Positions 34,181 to 41,951 of a stretch of 64,000 nt of DNA are shown one piece after another (the first letter of the stretch is position 1; each line of letters opens with the position of its first letter). Below the pieces are notes generated by a model that was not told the origin of the DNA, ran no database searches, and saw only the letters and a list, made by a program, of their open reading frames with translations. The position numbers and the translations under genes are program-made. The DNA lies in the NCBI RefSeq assembly GCF_030813595.1, contig NZ_JAUSUH010000009.1, forward strand, positions 1-64,000. Reading direction: 5' to 3'. The DNA comes from Ancylobacter vacuolatus (GTDB taxonomy: Bacteria; Pseudomonadota; Alphaproteobacteria; Rhizobiales; Xanthobacteraceae).

Positions 34181-34963
34181 ATGCAGCGTCATACGGGTCG
34201 GCGGGTTCTCATCACGGGCGCCGGAAATGGAATCGGCATGGCGGCCGCCCGCTTCTTCGCGGGCGAGGGCGCGCGCCTGTGTCTTGTTGATATCGACGCC
34301 GAGGCGCTGGCGGCCACAATTGGCACGCTGCCGCCGGGCACCGAGGCGCTGAGCCACGCCGCTTCCGTCACCGACGAGGCCGCGATAGCCGGCGTGGTCG
34401 AGGCGATGGTCACCGCCTATGGCGGCATCGACGCGGTGGTGAACTCGGCCGGCGTGGTGGTGGTCGAGCCGGCACTGGAGGCCCGCATCGACATTTTCCG
34501 CGAGGTGATCGAGGTCAACCTCATCGGCACCTGGATCGTCTGCCAGGCGGCCGCGCGGCACATGGCGCAGGCAGGCAGCGGCTCCATCGTCAATATCAGC
34601 TCGGTCTACGGCTTCCAGGGAGCCCCCGCGCGCACCGCCTATTGTGCCTCCAAGGGAGGGGTGGTCAATCTCACCAATTCGCTCGCCGTGGAGTGGGGCC
34701 CGCTCGGCATCCGGGTCAACAGCGTGGCGCCCACCGGCACTCGCACACCCATGGTCCAGGGGCTGATCGACCGCGGCATCTATGATGTCGATGCGGTCTC
34801 GCGGCGCACGCCGCTGCGCCGCATCGCCGAGCCGGACGAGGTCGCGGCTGCCTGCGGCTTCCTCGTCAGCGACGAAGCGGGCATGACCACCGGCCACCAT
34901 CTCGCCGTCGATGGCGGCTGGCTCGCCAATGGCTTCCTCATGGCGCCCAAGACGGGCGCCTGA
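34181..34963 (+). CDS. Short-chain dehydrogenase/reductase (SDR)
   Basis: The 260-residue classical SDR has the cofactor loop TGAGNGIG near residue 14, the NSAG motif, catalytic Ser in NISSVYG, and YxxxK as YCASKGG. An Asp in LVDID after the second strand favours NAD(H). The start is ATG 34181, set by GGAGG five bases upstream. It is first in an operon with RidA and an unknown protein. A substrate hydroxyl or carbonyl in the pathway of this region is the likely target. Confidence 0.9.
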   Translation: MQRHTGRRVLITGAGNGIGMAAARFFAGEGARLCLVDIDAEALAATIGTLPPGTEALSHAASVTDEAAIAGVVEAMVTAYGGIDAVVNSAGVVVVEPALEARIDIFREVIEVNLIGTWIVCQAAARHMAQAGSGSIVNISSVYGFQGAPARTAYCASKGGVVNLTNSLAVEWGPLGIRVNSVAPTGTRTPMVQGLIDRGIYDVDAVSRRTPLRRIAEPDEVAAACGFLVSDEAGMTTGHHLAVDGGWLANGFLMAPKTGA

Positions 34964-35024
34964 TCGTTCGACACGTCGTTCGCCGGGCCCTCGCCCGAGG
35001 GCCATGTTTGTGATGGAGCCCACC

Positions 35025-35414
35025 ATGGTAAAACGTCAGAATATTTCCTCCGGCTCTCAGTTCGAGAAACTTTACGGTTATTCCCGCGCCGTGAAGGTCG
35101 GCGACACGCTGTACATTTCCGGCACCATCGGCATGGACTATGCCGCCGGCAAAATGCCCGAGGATGCGGTCGGCCAGCTGCGCCAGATCATCAAGAATTT
35201 CGAGCTTCCGCTGGCGGCCGCCGGCGGCTCGCTGAAGGACATCGTGCAGATCACCACCTATGTGACGGCGCCGGATATCTTCAAGGAAGTTGGCCCGGAA
35301 CTCGGCGTGATCTTTGCCGATGTGCTGCCGACCAATGCCGCGCTCGTGGTTGCGTTCCCGGTTCCGGGCGTGCTGGTCGAGATCTCGGCTACGGCCGTCA
35401 TCGGCTGTGAATGA
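35025..35414 (+). CDS. RidA/YjgF family protein (enamine/imine deaminase-like)
   Basis: The 129-residue protein has the expected length and landmarks: YSRAVKVGDTLYISGTIGMD near the N-terminus, LPLAAAGGSLKDIVQITTYVT in two pieces, and a C-terminal GVLVEISATAVIG. Many RidA proteins hydrolyse reactive enamines and imines made by PLP or flavin enzymes. The arginine that RidA proteins use for the substrate carboxylate is not evident in LPTNAALVV or its surroundings, so this may be a non-canonical subgroup. ATG 35025 has GGAG seven bases upstream; ATGs at 35004 and 35013 are less well placed. Confidence 0.87.
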   Translation: MVKRQNISSGSQFEKLYGYSRAVKVGDTLYISGTIGMDYAAGKMPEDAVGQLRQIIKNFELPLAAAGGSLKDIVQITTYVTAPDIFKEVGPELGVIFADVLPTNAALVVAFPVPGVLVEISATAVIGCE

Positions 35415-35440
35415 CCGGCTAGAACAGACGGAGATTTCCC

Positions 35441-35965
35441 ATGTGCCAGTCCTGCCATTCCGGCCTGCCCCTGAACTTTGAGGTCGTGGACGAGGCCGGC
35501 ATCGTTGCGGCGGCGACCGCCGCGCACGAGAGCAATCAGGCCTGGCATTTTCACGTGCTGGCGCCCCGCTGCACCTTCAGCCCGAAGCCCGGCGCCTACA
35601 CCTTCCTGCTGGAGCTGACCGACGCGAGGCGGGCGCTCTGCGCCTTTTACGATGACAAGCCGACGGCGGTGAACAAGCAGCTCCTGCCTCTGCTGCACGG
35701 CGCGGACGCCCTCGCCGACAAGCCGGCCGGGTCCAGCCTCTCGGACGAGGACGAGGCCCTGCTCGGCACCATTGAGCGGGCGGCGAAGGCGGGCACGAGC
35801 TGGCACCATCACATGATGTTCCCGGCCTGCGGGCTGAACAGCTCGGACGGCAAATGGCGACTTTTCGTCGAGATCGACGGAAGCGAGCCGGTGATCCGCG
35901 ACTATGCCGACGAGCCCTCCCGGGTGCTGAACCGCGTCGAGCGGATCTATTTCGGCCTCAGCTGA
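35441..35965 (+). CDS. Twin W-H-x-H / Cys motif protein A, undescribed family
   Basis: The 174-residue cytoplasmic protein matches no family I recognise. Two internal repeats carry the same motif: WHFHVLAPRCTFS (Trp35, His36, His38, Cys44) and WHHHMMFPACGLN (Trp121, His122-124, Cys130). Each is followed about ten residues later by a beta-strand ending in Glu (FLLEL, LFVEI). LLHGAD lies between the repeats and YADEPSRVLNRVERIYF follows the second. His/Cys spacing suggests one or two metal sites in a pseudo-symmetric beta fold. A paralogue lies at 49442-49984. It is last in the SDR-RidA operon, before a strong terminator. An enzyme is more likely than a structural protein. Confidence 0.8.
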   Translation: MCQSCHSGLPLNFEVVDEAGIVAAATAAHESNQAWHFHVLAPRCTFSPKPGAYTFLLELTDARRALCAFYDDKPTAVNKQLLPLLHGADALADKPAGSSLSDEDEALLGTIERAAKAGTSWHHHMMFPACGLNSSDGKWRLFVEIDGSEPVIRDYADEPSRVLNRVERIYFGLS

Positions 35966-35984
35966 ACGTACAGCACATAGGAAA

Positions 35985-36013
35985 AACGGGCGCCCCGTGA
36001 GGAGGCGCCCGTT
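35985..36013. terminator. Bidirectional rho-independent terminator
   Basis: A perfect 10-bp stem (AACGGGCGCC / GGCGCCCGTT, 9-base loop) with A-rich sequence on its left lies between the convergent twin-motif gene (ends 35965) and the DUF3830 gene (ends 36038). It is placed to stop both transcripts. Confidence 0.8.
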
Positions 36014-36037
36014 CTCGCTCGGCAGAAGCGCGTGGGC

Positions 36038-36925
36038 TCAGCGCAGATTCTGCCGGGCAAGGGCGGTACGCGTCGCCTCGTTGAGGGCGTTCCAGGGAAT
36101 GAACGTGTCGAGCCACGCGGCGGCGCGGCCGGTGAACAAAACCAGTTCCTCGATCACGTCGTCGACATCGTCCGGCACGCCGAGCAGCGCCTTGGCGTCG
36201 TCGAGCACCTTGCCGGTGGCGTGCAGGGCGCAGAAGCCGTCGATCCGGGCATTGAAGGCGTCGATGAGGAAGGCCAGCACGCGGGCGCGCTCGCCGGGGC
36301 CAATGCCATAGGCCGCGCTGCGCAGGCGCCAGATCAGTTCGTGCAGCTTGCGCAATTCGCCTTCCGCCATGGCGAGCGGGCCATAGGGGATCATCATGCC
36401 CTGCCGGCGCAGCAGGCCGTACATCTCTTCCGGCGGCGCCTGCCACATCGCCTTGCGCGCCGCGCGCAGGGCGTTCAGCCCCGGCGCGGTGAAGGGCTTT
36501 TCCGGTAGAGCGAGGGCGAGCGCATCCTCGTTGGCGCTGAGCCCTGCCAGCAGCGGCTCCTGGCCGTGGTTCGCGACCACGCGGCGGCCGAAATCCTTCA
36601 GCCAGCCAATATCGCCGGTCAGCCGCCCGAGCACGGAGACCTGCGCCTTCTCGGCCTGCAGATCGCCATAGATCAGCTCCAGGAACTGGCGTTCCGGCCA
36701 ATAGAGGAAGGTGCCGGCCGGAAGGGTGAGAATGTCAGCCGGCTTCTCGATGTCGGCCACGACAGGCGCGTGCCAGAAAATGTGCTGCCCGGCGATCTTG
36801 GCGCAGTGGATGTCGAGCGCGGCCGGCAGACTGGCGATCACCTTGCCGATCGTCACGGGCGCGAGGTCGGGATAGAGCTCGATCTCGTGCGCGACCCCGT
36901 CCAGCGTGAAAGAGAGCGAAGGCAT
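36038..36925 (-). CDS. DUF3830-like (cyclophilin-fold) protein with an additional helical C-terminal domain
   Basis: The 295-residue protein has an N-terminal ~120 residues that resemble DUF3830 proteins (LYPDLAPVTIGKVIASLP, then LPAGTFLYWPERQFLELIYGD and VSVLGRLTG), a cyclophilin-like fold of unknown function often found near amino-acid and amide catabolic genes. Residues about 120-295 form a separate, Ala/Leu-rich helical region I cannot assign. The start is ATG 36925, seven bases after the SDR stop, with AAGGGA overlapping that stop. Fifth and last gene of the dehydrogenase-complex operon. Confidence 0.6.
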   Translation of the reverse strand: MPSLSFTLDGVAHEIELYPDLAPVTIGKVIASLPAALDIHCAKIAGQHIFWHAPVVADIEKPADILTLPAGTFLYWPERQFLELIYGDLQAEKAQVSVLGRLTGDIGWLKDFGRRVVANHGQEPLLAGLSANEDALALALPEKPFTAPGLNALRAARKAMWQAPPEEMYGLLRRQGMMIPYGPLAMAEGELRKLHELIWRLRSAAYGIGPGERARVLAFLIDAFNARIDGFCALHATGKVLDDAKALLGVPDDVDDVIEELVLFTGRAAAWLDTFIPWNALNEATRTALARQNLR

Positions 36926-36932
36926 GTGACTG

Positions 36933-37646
36933 TTATCCCTTAGAGAAAAGCGCACCGCCGACAACTTGTCGCGTCGGAAGCATTTCGATGGTGCTGAGAT
37001 CGACGAAGTCCGGGCTGCTCAGCACATGCAGGATGGTCGCGGCCACGTTGGCGGGAGTGAGGCACTCATAGCCGTCATAGAATTCTTCGTCGGCACCAAG
37101 CTGGTCGTGAATGCCGGTCTGCACCCGGCCGAGCAGGATTTCAGTGACGCGGATGTGGCTGTCGCGCAAATCCACCCGCAGATTGGCCGATAGGGCGTGC
37201 ATCGCGGCCTTGGTAGCGCTGTAGAGCGCCGGCCCGGTGCCCGGAACCGTGCCGCAGATCGAGCCCAGCAGCACGATGGTGCCGGCATCGGCTGCCTTCA
37301 TCGCCGGCACCACCGCCCGCAACACGTTGACAGTGCCGAGAATATTGATCGCGACGAGGTTCTCCGCGACGTCGGCGGGGGTTTCGTGGAGCGGGATCTG
37401 CGGGCCGAGAATGCCGGCGCAGTGGATCAGCGCGTCGGCTTGCTCGTCCACCAGCGCCGCCATCACCGCTTGCGCATCGCGGATGTCGAGCGCGCGGGTG
37501 CGGCAGCCGGTCCGGCGGGCGAGGGCGGCGAGGGCGTCCGCATTGGTGCCCAGTGCAAGCACCGCATAGCCCGCCCGGGTAAGCTCAGCGACGATGACGC
37601 CACCGATGCCGCCTGTCGCGCCTGTCACGATCGCCGTCGGTTGCAT
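36933..37646 (-). CDS. Short-chain dehydrogenase/reductase (YdfG-like)
   Basis: The 237-residue SDR has TGATGGIGG, HCAGILG, catalytic Ser in VLLGSICG and YSATK. The C-terminal IEMLPTRQVVGG strongly resembles IEVVPTHQVVGG of the SDR at 43237, and both carry YECL before it, so the two are paralogues. The best-known relatives reduce or oxidise 3-hydroxy acids such as serine and 3-hydroxyisobutyrate. GGGGGAGG six bases before ATG 37646 fixes the start. Confidence 0.87.
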   Translation of the reverse strand: MQPTAIVTGATGGIGGVIVAELTRAGYAVLALGTNADALAALARRTGCRTRALDIRDAQAVMAALVDEQADALIHCAGILGPQIPLHETPADVAENLVAINILGTVNVLRAVVPAMKAADAGTIVLLGSICGTVPGTGPALYSATKAAMHALSANLRVDLRDSHIRVTEILLGRVQTGIHDQLGADEEFYDGYECLTPANVAATILHVLSSPDFVDLSTIEMLPTRQVVGGALFSKG

Positions 37647-37667
37647 GTCGCCCTCCCCCGCTCCGGT

Positions 37668-38963
37668 TCAGCCGGCGCAGCGGGCATTTTGCAGGATCAA
37701 CCGCGCCACCGTCGCCGGGGCCTCGACATGAGGCATGTGGCCGACATTTGGCAGTAGATGGATGGCCGCTTCGGGGCCGGCGCCCAGGGCGTGGCGCATC
37801 GGGATGATGCGGTCGCCTTCGCCCCAGATGATCTTCTGCGGCACGGCCACACGGCGCAGCGCCGCGCGCATCTCCCCCGCCTGTGTGCCGTTCGGGAACA
37901 GCCTGCCGGCGAGAACGGCCTGCGCCTGCCGCAGGTCGTCGCCGCGCGCCTTCAGCGTTGCCTGGACATAGCCGAGCGAGACGATGGAGGTATCTGAAAA
38001 CAGTCGCATCAGCCAGGGCTTCAGGCTTTCCGCCTGGGTGGCGCGGCAGAAGCCGTCGAGGAAATCCCCGTCGATCTCCGGGCCCAGCCCCGCTGGCGCG
38101 ATGAGCGTGAGCGAGCGCACGTTCACGCGGCCGGTTTCCGCGAGCGCAATGGCGACGCCGCCGCCGAGTGAATGGCCAACGAGATGGCACTCCTCGATGC
38201 CGGCCTCAGCGAGCGCCTGCGCCACGACGGCGGCGAGGTCTTCGAAGCTGCCGGCGCCAGCATCCGCCGGCGAGCGGCCGTGGCCGGGCAGGTCCACCAG
38301 CACGGCGGCATGATCGGCACCGAGCGTCGCGACCAGAGGCTGCCAGGAAAACCCATCGGCACCGAAGCCGTGCAGGAACACGAAGGGCGTGCCGGTGCCG
38401 CTGCCGCGCCGGGTGAGGTTGACCCCACTGGCGGTCGACGTCGGCGCGGCGGCGCGCACCGGCGCAGCGGCGGGCGCCGGGTGCGCGTGGGTGAAGGCGT
38501 CGACGTCGCGCAGCTTGATCCGGCCCGAGGGGCTGGAGGGAGCGATCGCCGAAAGGTCGATCCCGCGGCGCGCGGCGATGCGCCGGGCCAGCGGCGAGGC
38601 GGTGATCCGTGCCGGCCCGGAGGCGGCAACGGGGGACGCCACGGGAAGGGCGGAAGGCGCGGCGGGCGCCGTCGGCGCGGTAGCGACAGGCGTGTTAGCC
38701 TTGGCCGCCGGCGCGCTCTCCGCCGTTCCATCGCGAATGGTGCCGAGCACGGTTCCGATCGCCACTTCCTCGCCGATCTGTGCCCGGATCTCCGTGAGAA
38801 TGCCGGAAGTGGGGGCCTCGATCTCGGTGGCCGCCTTGGCCGTCTCGACGGTGACGACGAGTTCGCCCGCCGTGACGCTGTCGCCGGGCTTCTTATGCCA
38901 GGACACCACGACGACGGATTCCATATATTCGCCGCCAGCGCCGACGACGGTGATATCGGTCAA
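37668..38963 (-). CDS. acoC: Acetoin dehydrogenase-type E2: lipoyl domain + alpha/beta hydrolase-fold acyltransferase
   Basis: The 431-residue protein has a lipoyl domain (lipoate site Lys43 in VETAKAATEIEAP), an Ala/Pro linker, a peripheral-subunit-binding segment (SPLARRIAARRGIDL) and a C-terminal alpha/beta-hydrolase domain (LHGFGADGFSW, nucleophile in LVGHSLGGG, His in NVGHMPH). This layout is that of AcoC, the E2 of acetoin cleavage complexes, not the CAT-fold E2 of pyruvate dehydrogenase. An unusual TTG 38963 is preferred because GGGGAGGAG precedes it; a GTG at 38996 overlapping the E1 beta stop is the alternative. No E3 gene is in the window. Confidence 0.82.
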   Translation of the reverse strand: MTDITVVGAGGEYMESVVVVSWHKKPGDSVTAGELVVTVETAKAATEIEAPTSGILTEIRAQIGEEVAIGTVLGTIRDGTAESAPAAKANTPVATAPTAPAAPSALPVASPVAASGPARITASPLARRIAARRGIDLSAIAPSSPSGRIKLRDVDAFTHAHPAPAAAPVRAAAPTSTASGVNLTRRGSGTGTPFVFLHGFGADGFSWQPLVATLGADHAAVLVDLPGHGRSPADAGAGSFEDLAAVVAQALAEAGIEECHLVGHSLGGGVAIALAETGRVNVRSLTLIAPAGLGPEIDGDFLDGFCRATQAESLKPWLMRLFSDTSIVSLGYVQATLKARGDDLRQAQAVLAGRLFPNGTQAGEMRAALRRVAVPQKIIWGEGDRIIPMRHALGAGPEAAIHLLPNVGHMPHVEAPATVARLILQNARCAG

Positions 38964-38992
38964 GACCCTCTCCTCCCCTTCACGACCGCCGC

Positions 38993-39967
38993 TCACTTCA
39001 GCGTGGCGCGCGCGGCATCGGCGATGCGCGCGGCGTTCGGCAGAACCGAGAGTTCCAGCGGTTCGGCATAGGGCACCGGCATGTCGGGCAGGGTCACCCG
39101 GGCCACCGGTGCGTCGAGATCGTCGAAGGCGAAGTCCATGATGGTGGCGGAAAGCTCGGCGGCATAACCGCAGAATCGCCAGCCCTCATTGACCACGACG
39201 GCGTGGTGGGTCTTGGCAATGGAGGCGGTGATGGCGTCGAGATCGAGCGGGCGCAGGGTGCGCAGGTCGATCACCTCGGCGGAAATGCCGTCCTGCGCAA
39301 GGAGTTCGGCCGCCTTCTGGCTCTCCAGCACCATGCGCGAGGTGGCGAAGATCGACACATCCGTGCCCTCCCGCACCGTCTTCGCCTTGCCGATCGGCAC
39401 CAGAAGCTCGGGATCGTCGGACACCTCGTCGCGCAGATTGTAGAGCAGCTTGTGTTCGAGGAAGACCACAGGCTGGCTGTCGCGGATGGCGGATTTCAAC
39501 AGGCCCTTGGCGTCGGCCGGCGTCACCGGCGCCACCACCTTGATGCCTGGAATATGGGCGACGAGGGAATCGAGGCTCTTGGAATGCTGCGCCCCCGCCC
39601 CCGCGCCGCCGCCGCCCTGCGTCCGCAGGACGAAGGGCATGGTCACGTTCTGCCAGAGATATTCGTAGATCGAGGCCTGATTGATCAGTGCGTCGAGCAC
39701 GAGGGGCATGAAGTCGGCATACATGATTTCCAGCACCGGGCGGGTGCCGGTCATCGAGGCGGTGACCGCCATGGCGGCCAGGGCCTGTTCGGAAATCGGC
39801 GTGTCGCGCACCCGGCTTTCGCCGAATTCGTCCATCAGCCCCTTGGTAACCTTGAACACGCCGCCATAGCGGCCAATGTCCTCGCCGAACAGGAACACGC
39901 TGGGGTCACGCTGCATTTCCTCGCGCAGCGCCTGATTCAGCGCTTCGGCATATCGCATCATCGCCAT
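38993..39967 (-). CDS. acoB: 2-oxoacid/acetoin dehydrogenase E1 beta subunit
   Basis: The 324-residue protein has the E1 beta landmarks: FLFGEDIGRYGGVFKVTKGL early on, TPISEQALAAMAV, the YADFMPLVLDALINQA segment and DLRTLRPLDLDAI. With the alpha subunit it forms the TPP-dependent E1 that decarboxylates a 2-oxo acid or cleaves acetoin and passes the acyl group to the lipoyl arm of the E2. One base separates its ATG from the stop of the alpha gene. The E2 partner favours an acetoin-type complex; the substrate may be another ketone. Confidence 0.88.
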   Translation of the reverse strand: MAMMRYAEALNQALREEMQRDPSVFLFGEDIGRYGGVFKVTKGLMDEFGESRVRDTPISEQALAAMAVTASMTGTRPVLEIMYADFMPLVLDALINQASIYEYLWQNVTMPFVLRTQGGGGAGAGAQHSKSLDSLVAHIPGIKVVAPVTPADAKGLLKSAIRDSQPVVFLEHKLLYNLRDEVSDDPELLVPIGKAKTVREGTDVSIFATSRMVLESQKAAELLAQDGISAEVIDLRTLRPLDLDAITASIAKTHHAVVVNEGWRFCGYAAELSATIMDFAFDDLDAPVARVTLPDMPVPYAEPLELSVLPNAARIADAARATLK

Positions 39968-39968
39968 G

Positions 39969-40949
39969 TCAGACGGCCTCCGGCGCGGTGGCGTAGGGGG
40001 AGCTCCGGGTGAAGAGCTCGAAGGTCGGCAGCGGGGCAGCGAGGGCTTCCTCGACGGCAGCGTCGACCTCGGCGACGGCGCCGGCCTCGATCTGGTCGAG
40101 CCGCTCGGTGCTGACGGAATCGGCCAGGGCCCCGCGGCTCACCTGGATCGGGTCGCGCCGGTTCCAGTCGGCGAGGTCGGCATCGCTCTGGTAGCCGCCC
40201 ATGTCGGAGGTAGAAAAACCCTGCATGCGGTAGGTCTTAGCCTCGATCAGGGTCGGCCCCTCGCCCCGGCGGGCGCGCTCGACGGCGGTCGCCACGGCGC
40301 GGTACATCGCCACCGTGTCATTGCCGTCGACAATCTCCGCCGGCATCGCGTAGCCGGCGGCGCGGAGGCTGAGATCAGCCACCGGCGACTGGACAGTGTG
40401 GTGGACGGTCAGGCCAAACTGGTTGTGTTCGAGGATGAAGACCACCGGCAGCTTCCACAGCCCGGCCATGTTCATCGATTCATGGCAGATGCCGGTCTGG
40501 GCGGCGCCGTCGCCGAAGAAGCACATGGCGACATCGGCCGTGCCGCGCACCTGGATCGACAGCGCCATGCCGGTGGCGGCCGGGATAGAGCCGCCGACGA
40601 TGGCATTGCCGCCGATCATGCCCTTGTCCCTGTCGCCGATCAGCATATGCCCGGCGCGCCCGCCGCAGGTGCCGGTGGCGCGGCCGAGGATCTCGGCGGT
40701 CACGCCGCGAATATCGACGCCCTTGCCGATGTAATGGGCATGGCCGCGATGGGTGGAGGTGACGAAGTCGCTCGCGCCAAGCACGGCGGTGGCGCCGATG
40801 CCGACGGCTTCCTGGCCGTCGCAGCGGTGGATCGGCCCGCGCGTCTTGCCGGCCTTGTGCAGCTCGCCGAGCCGCTCCTCCAGCCGGCGCACGACGACCA
40901 TCTTGCGATGCATCTCAAGCTGTTCGTCGAGGGAAGGCGAATTCTTCAT
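39969..40949 (-). CDS. acoA: 2-oxoacid/acetoin dehydrogenase E1 alpha subunit
   Basis: The 326-residue protein has the TPP-binding segment: FFGDGAAQTGICHESMNMA followed by LPVVFILEHNQFG, matching the GDG...N pattern. RGHAHYIGKG, GRATGTCGGRAGHM and MFRAVA-like phrases agree with acetoin dehydrogenase E1 alpha. GGAGG sits seven bases before ATG 40949. It opens a five-gene operon (E1 alpha, E1 beta, E2, SDR, DUF3830), with a candidate operator about 40 bases upstream. Confidence 0.88.
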   Translation of the reverse strand: MKNSPSLDEQLEMHRKMVVVRRLEERLGELHKAGKTRGPIHRCDGQEAVGIGATAVLGASDFVTSTHRGHAHYIGKGVDIRGVTAEILGRATGTCGGRAGHMLIGDRDKGMIGGNAIVGGSIPAATGMALSIQVRGTADVAMCFFGDGAAQTGICHESMNMAGLWKLPVVFILEHNQFGLTVHHTVQSPVADLSLRAAGYAMPAEIVDGNDTVAMYRAVATAVERARRGEGPTLIEAKTYRMQGFSTSDMGGYQSDADLADWNRRDPIQVSRGALADSVSTERLDQIEAGAVAEVDAAVEEALAAPLPTFELFTRSSPYATAPEAV

Positions 40950-40986
40950 TTGCGAACCTCCGATGCCGATCGGGCATCGTTACACG

Positions 40987-41006
40987 ATATATGTTGTAAC
41001 ATAATT
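40987..41006. promoter_or_regulatory. Candidate GntR operator C (dehydrogenase-complex operon)
   Basis: ATATATGTTGTAACATAATT contains TATGTT-GT-AACATA, a near-perfect palindrome, about 40 bases upstream of E1 alpha. The GT-N4-AC core is what FadR/GntR-type regulators recognise. Confidence 0.65.
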
Positions 41007-41046
41007 GGCGCCAAGTCGACGCCCTTGCACAGCTTTGTCGCCATAT

Positions 41047-41943
41047 TCAGCCGCCGAGCGCAGAGAGAACGAGGCTGGCCGCGAAAGCGTCCTCTGTGGC
41101 GATGCCGACCGAGATGAAGACGGTGGTCTTTGTCACATCCACCTCAGCTGTCCCGGCGAGCACCTCGCCGAGTTCGGCGTGGATGGTGGCGCCGGAGAGG
41201 AGGATGTTGCCGGATTCCTGGCTCGCCGCGTCCCGCGATTCCACCAGGACGAGGTTCTTCATCACCGCGTCGTCCAGTTCGCGCCCGTCAAGCCCGTTCC
41301 AGCCGACCGCGCTGACATGGGCGCCGGGCTTGAGCCATTCCCCCTTCACGACAGGCTCGCGGGCCGAGGTGGTGGTGGCGACCACGTCGGCGCCGCGCAC
41401 CGCGTCCTCGGCACGGGTATAGGCCGTGGCGCCGATCTCGGCGGCGAAGGCCTGCGCCTTCGCGACATCGCGGGCCCAGACGCGAACCTCGTCGAAGTCG
41501 CGCACGCGGCGCATCGTCTCGAAATGGCCACGCGCCTGGATGCCGTTGCCGATGATGGTGAGGACTTTCGCGTCCGGGGCGGCGAGCCGGCGCGCCGCCA
41601 TGGCCGAGACGGCGGAGGTCCGCATCTGGGTAATGTAGGTGCCGTCCAGAACCGCCTTGGGGAGGCCGGTCCAGCGATCGAACACCACCACCACCGCATT
41701 GTGGCTCGGCAGGCCCCGGTCATGATTGCCGGGATAGTTGCCGACCAGCTTGACCGCGAACACATCAGTCACCGCCGGCATCAGGCACATGTCGCCCCCG
41801 GCTTCCTCGTCGATCACCCGCATCCGCACCGGCTGGAGCGAGGCGCCGGTGGAGAAGGCAATGAGCGCCTTCTCCATGGCGTCGATCAGCGCATCGATGT
41901 CGAGCACGGAGGCGATCTGGTCTCGGTCGTAATAGGGGAGCAT
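41047..41943 (-). CDS. Ornithine cyclodeaminase / mu-crystallin family reductase
   Basis: The 298-residue protein is of the OCD/mu-crystallin family. It starts MLPYYDRDQIASVLD, has the KLVGNYPGN phrase, and the NAD(P)-binding loop is IIGNGIQARGHFE, followed by ADVVATTTSAREP. Family members act as ornithine cyclodeaminases, alanine dehydrogenases or ketimine (cyclic imine) reductases; the exact activity cannot be read from sequence. GAGG six bases before ATG 41943 fixes the start. It is last in an SDR-DadA-OCD operon, so an imine product of the flavoenzyme is a plausible substrate. Confidence 0.85.
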   Translation of the reverse strand: MLPYYDRDQIASVLDIDALIDAMEKALIAFSTGASLQPVRMRVIDEEAGGDMCLMPAVTDVFAVKLVGNYPGNHDRGLPSHNAVVVVFDRWTGLPKAVLDGTYITQMRTSAVSAMAARRLAAPDAKVLTIIGNGIQARGHFETMRRVRDFDEVRVWARDVAKAQAFAAEIGATAYTRAEDAVRGADVVATTTSAREPVVKGEWLKPGAHVSAVGWNGLDGRELDDAVMKNLVLVESRDAASQESGNILLSGATIHAELGEVLAGTAEVDVTKTTVFISVGIATEDAFAASLVLSALGG

Positions 41944-41951
41944 CGCGTCCT

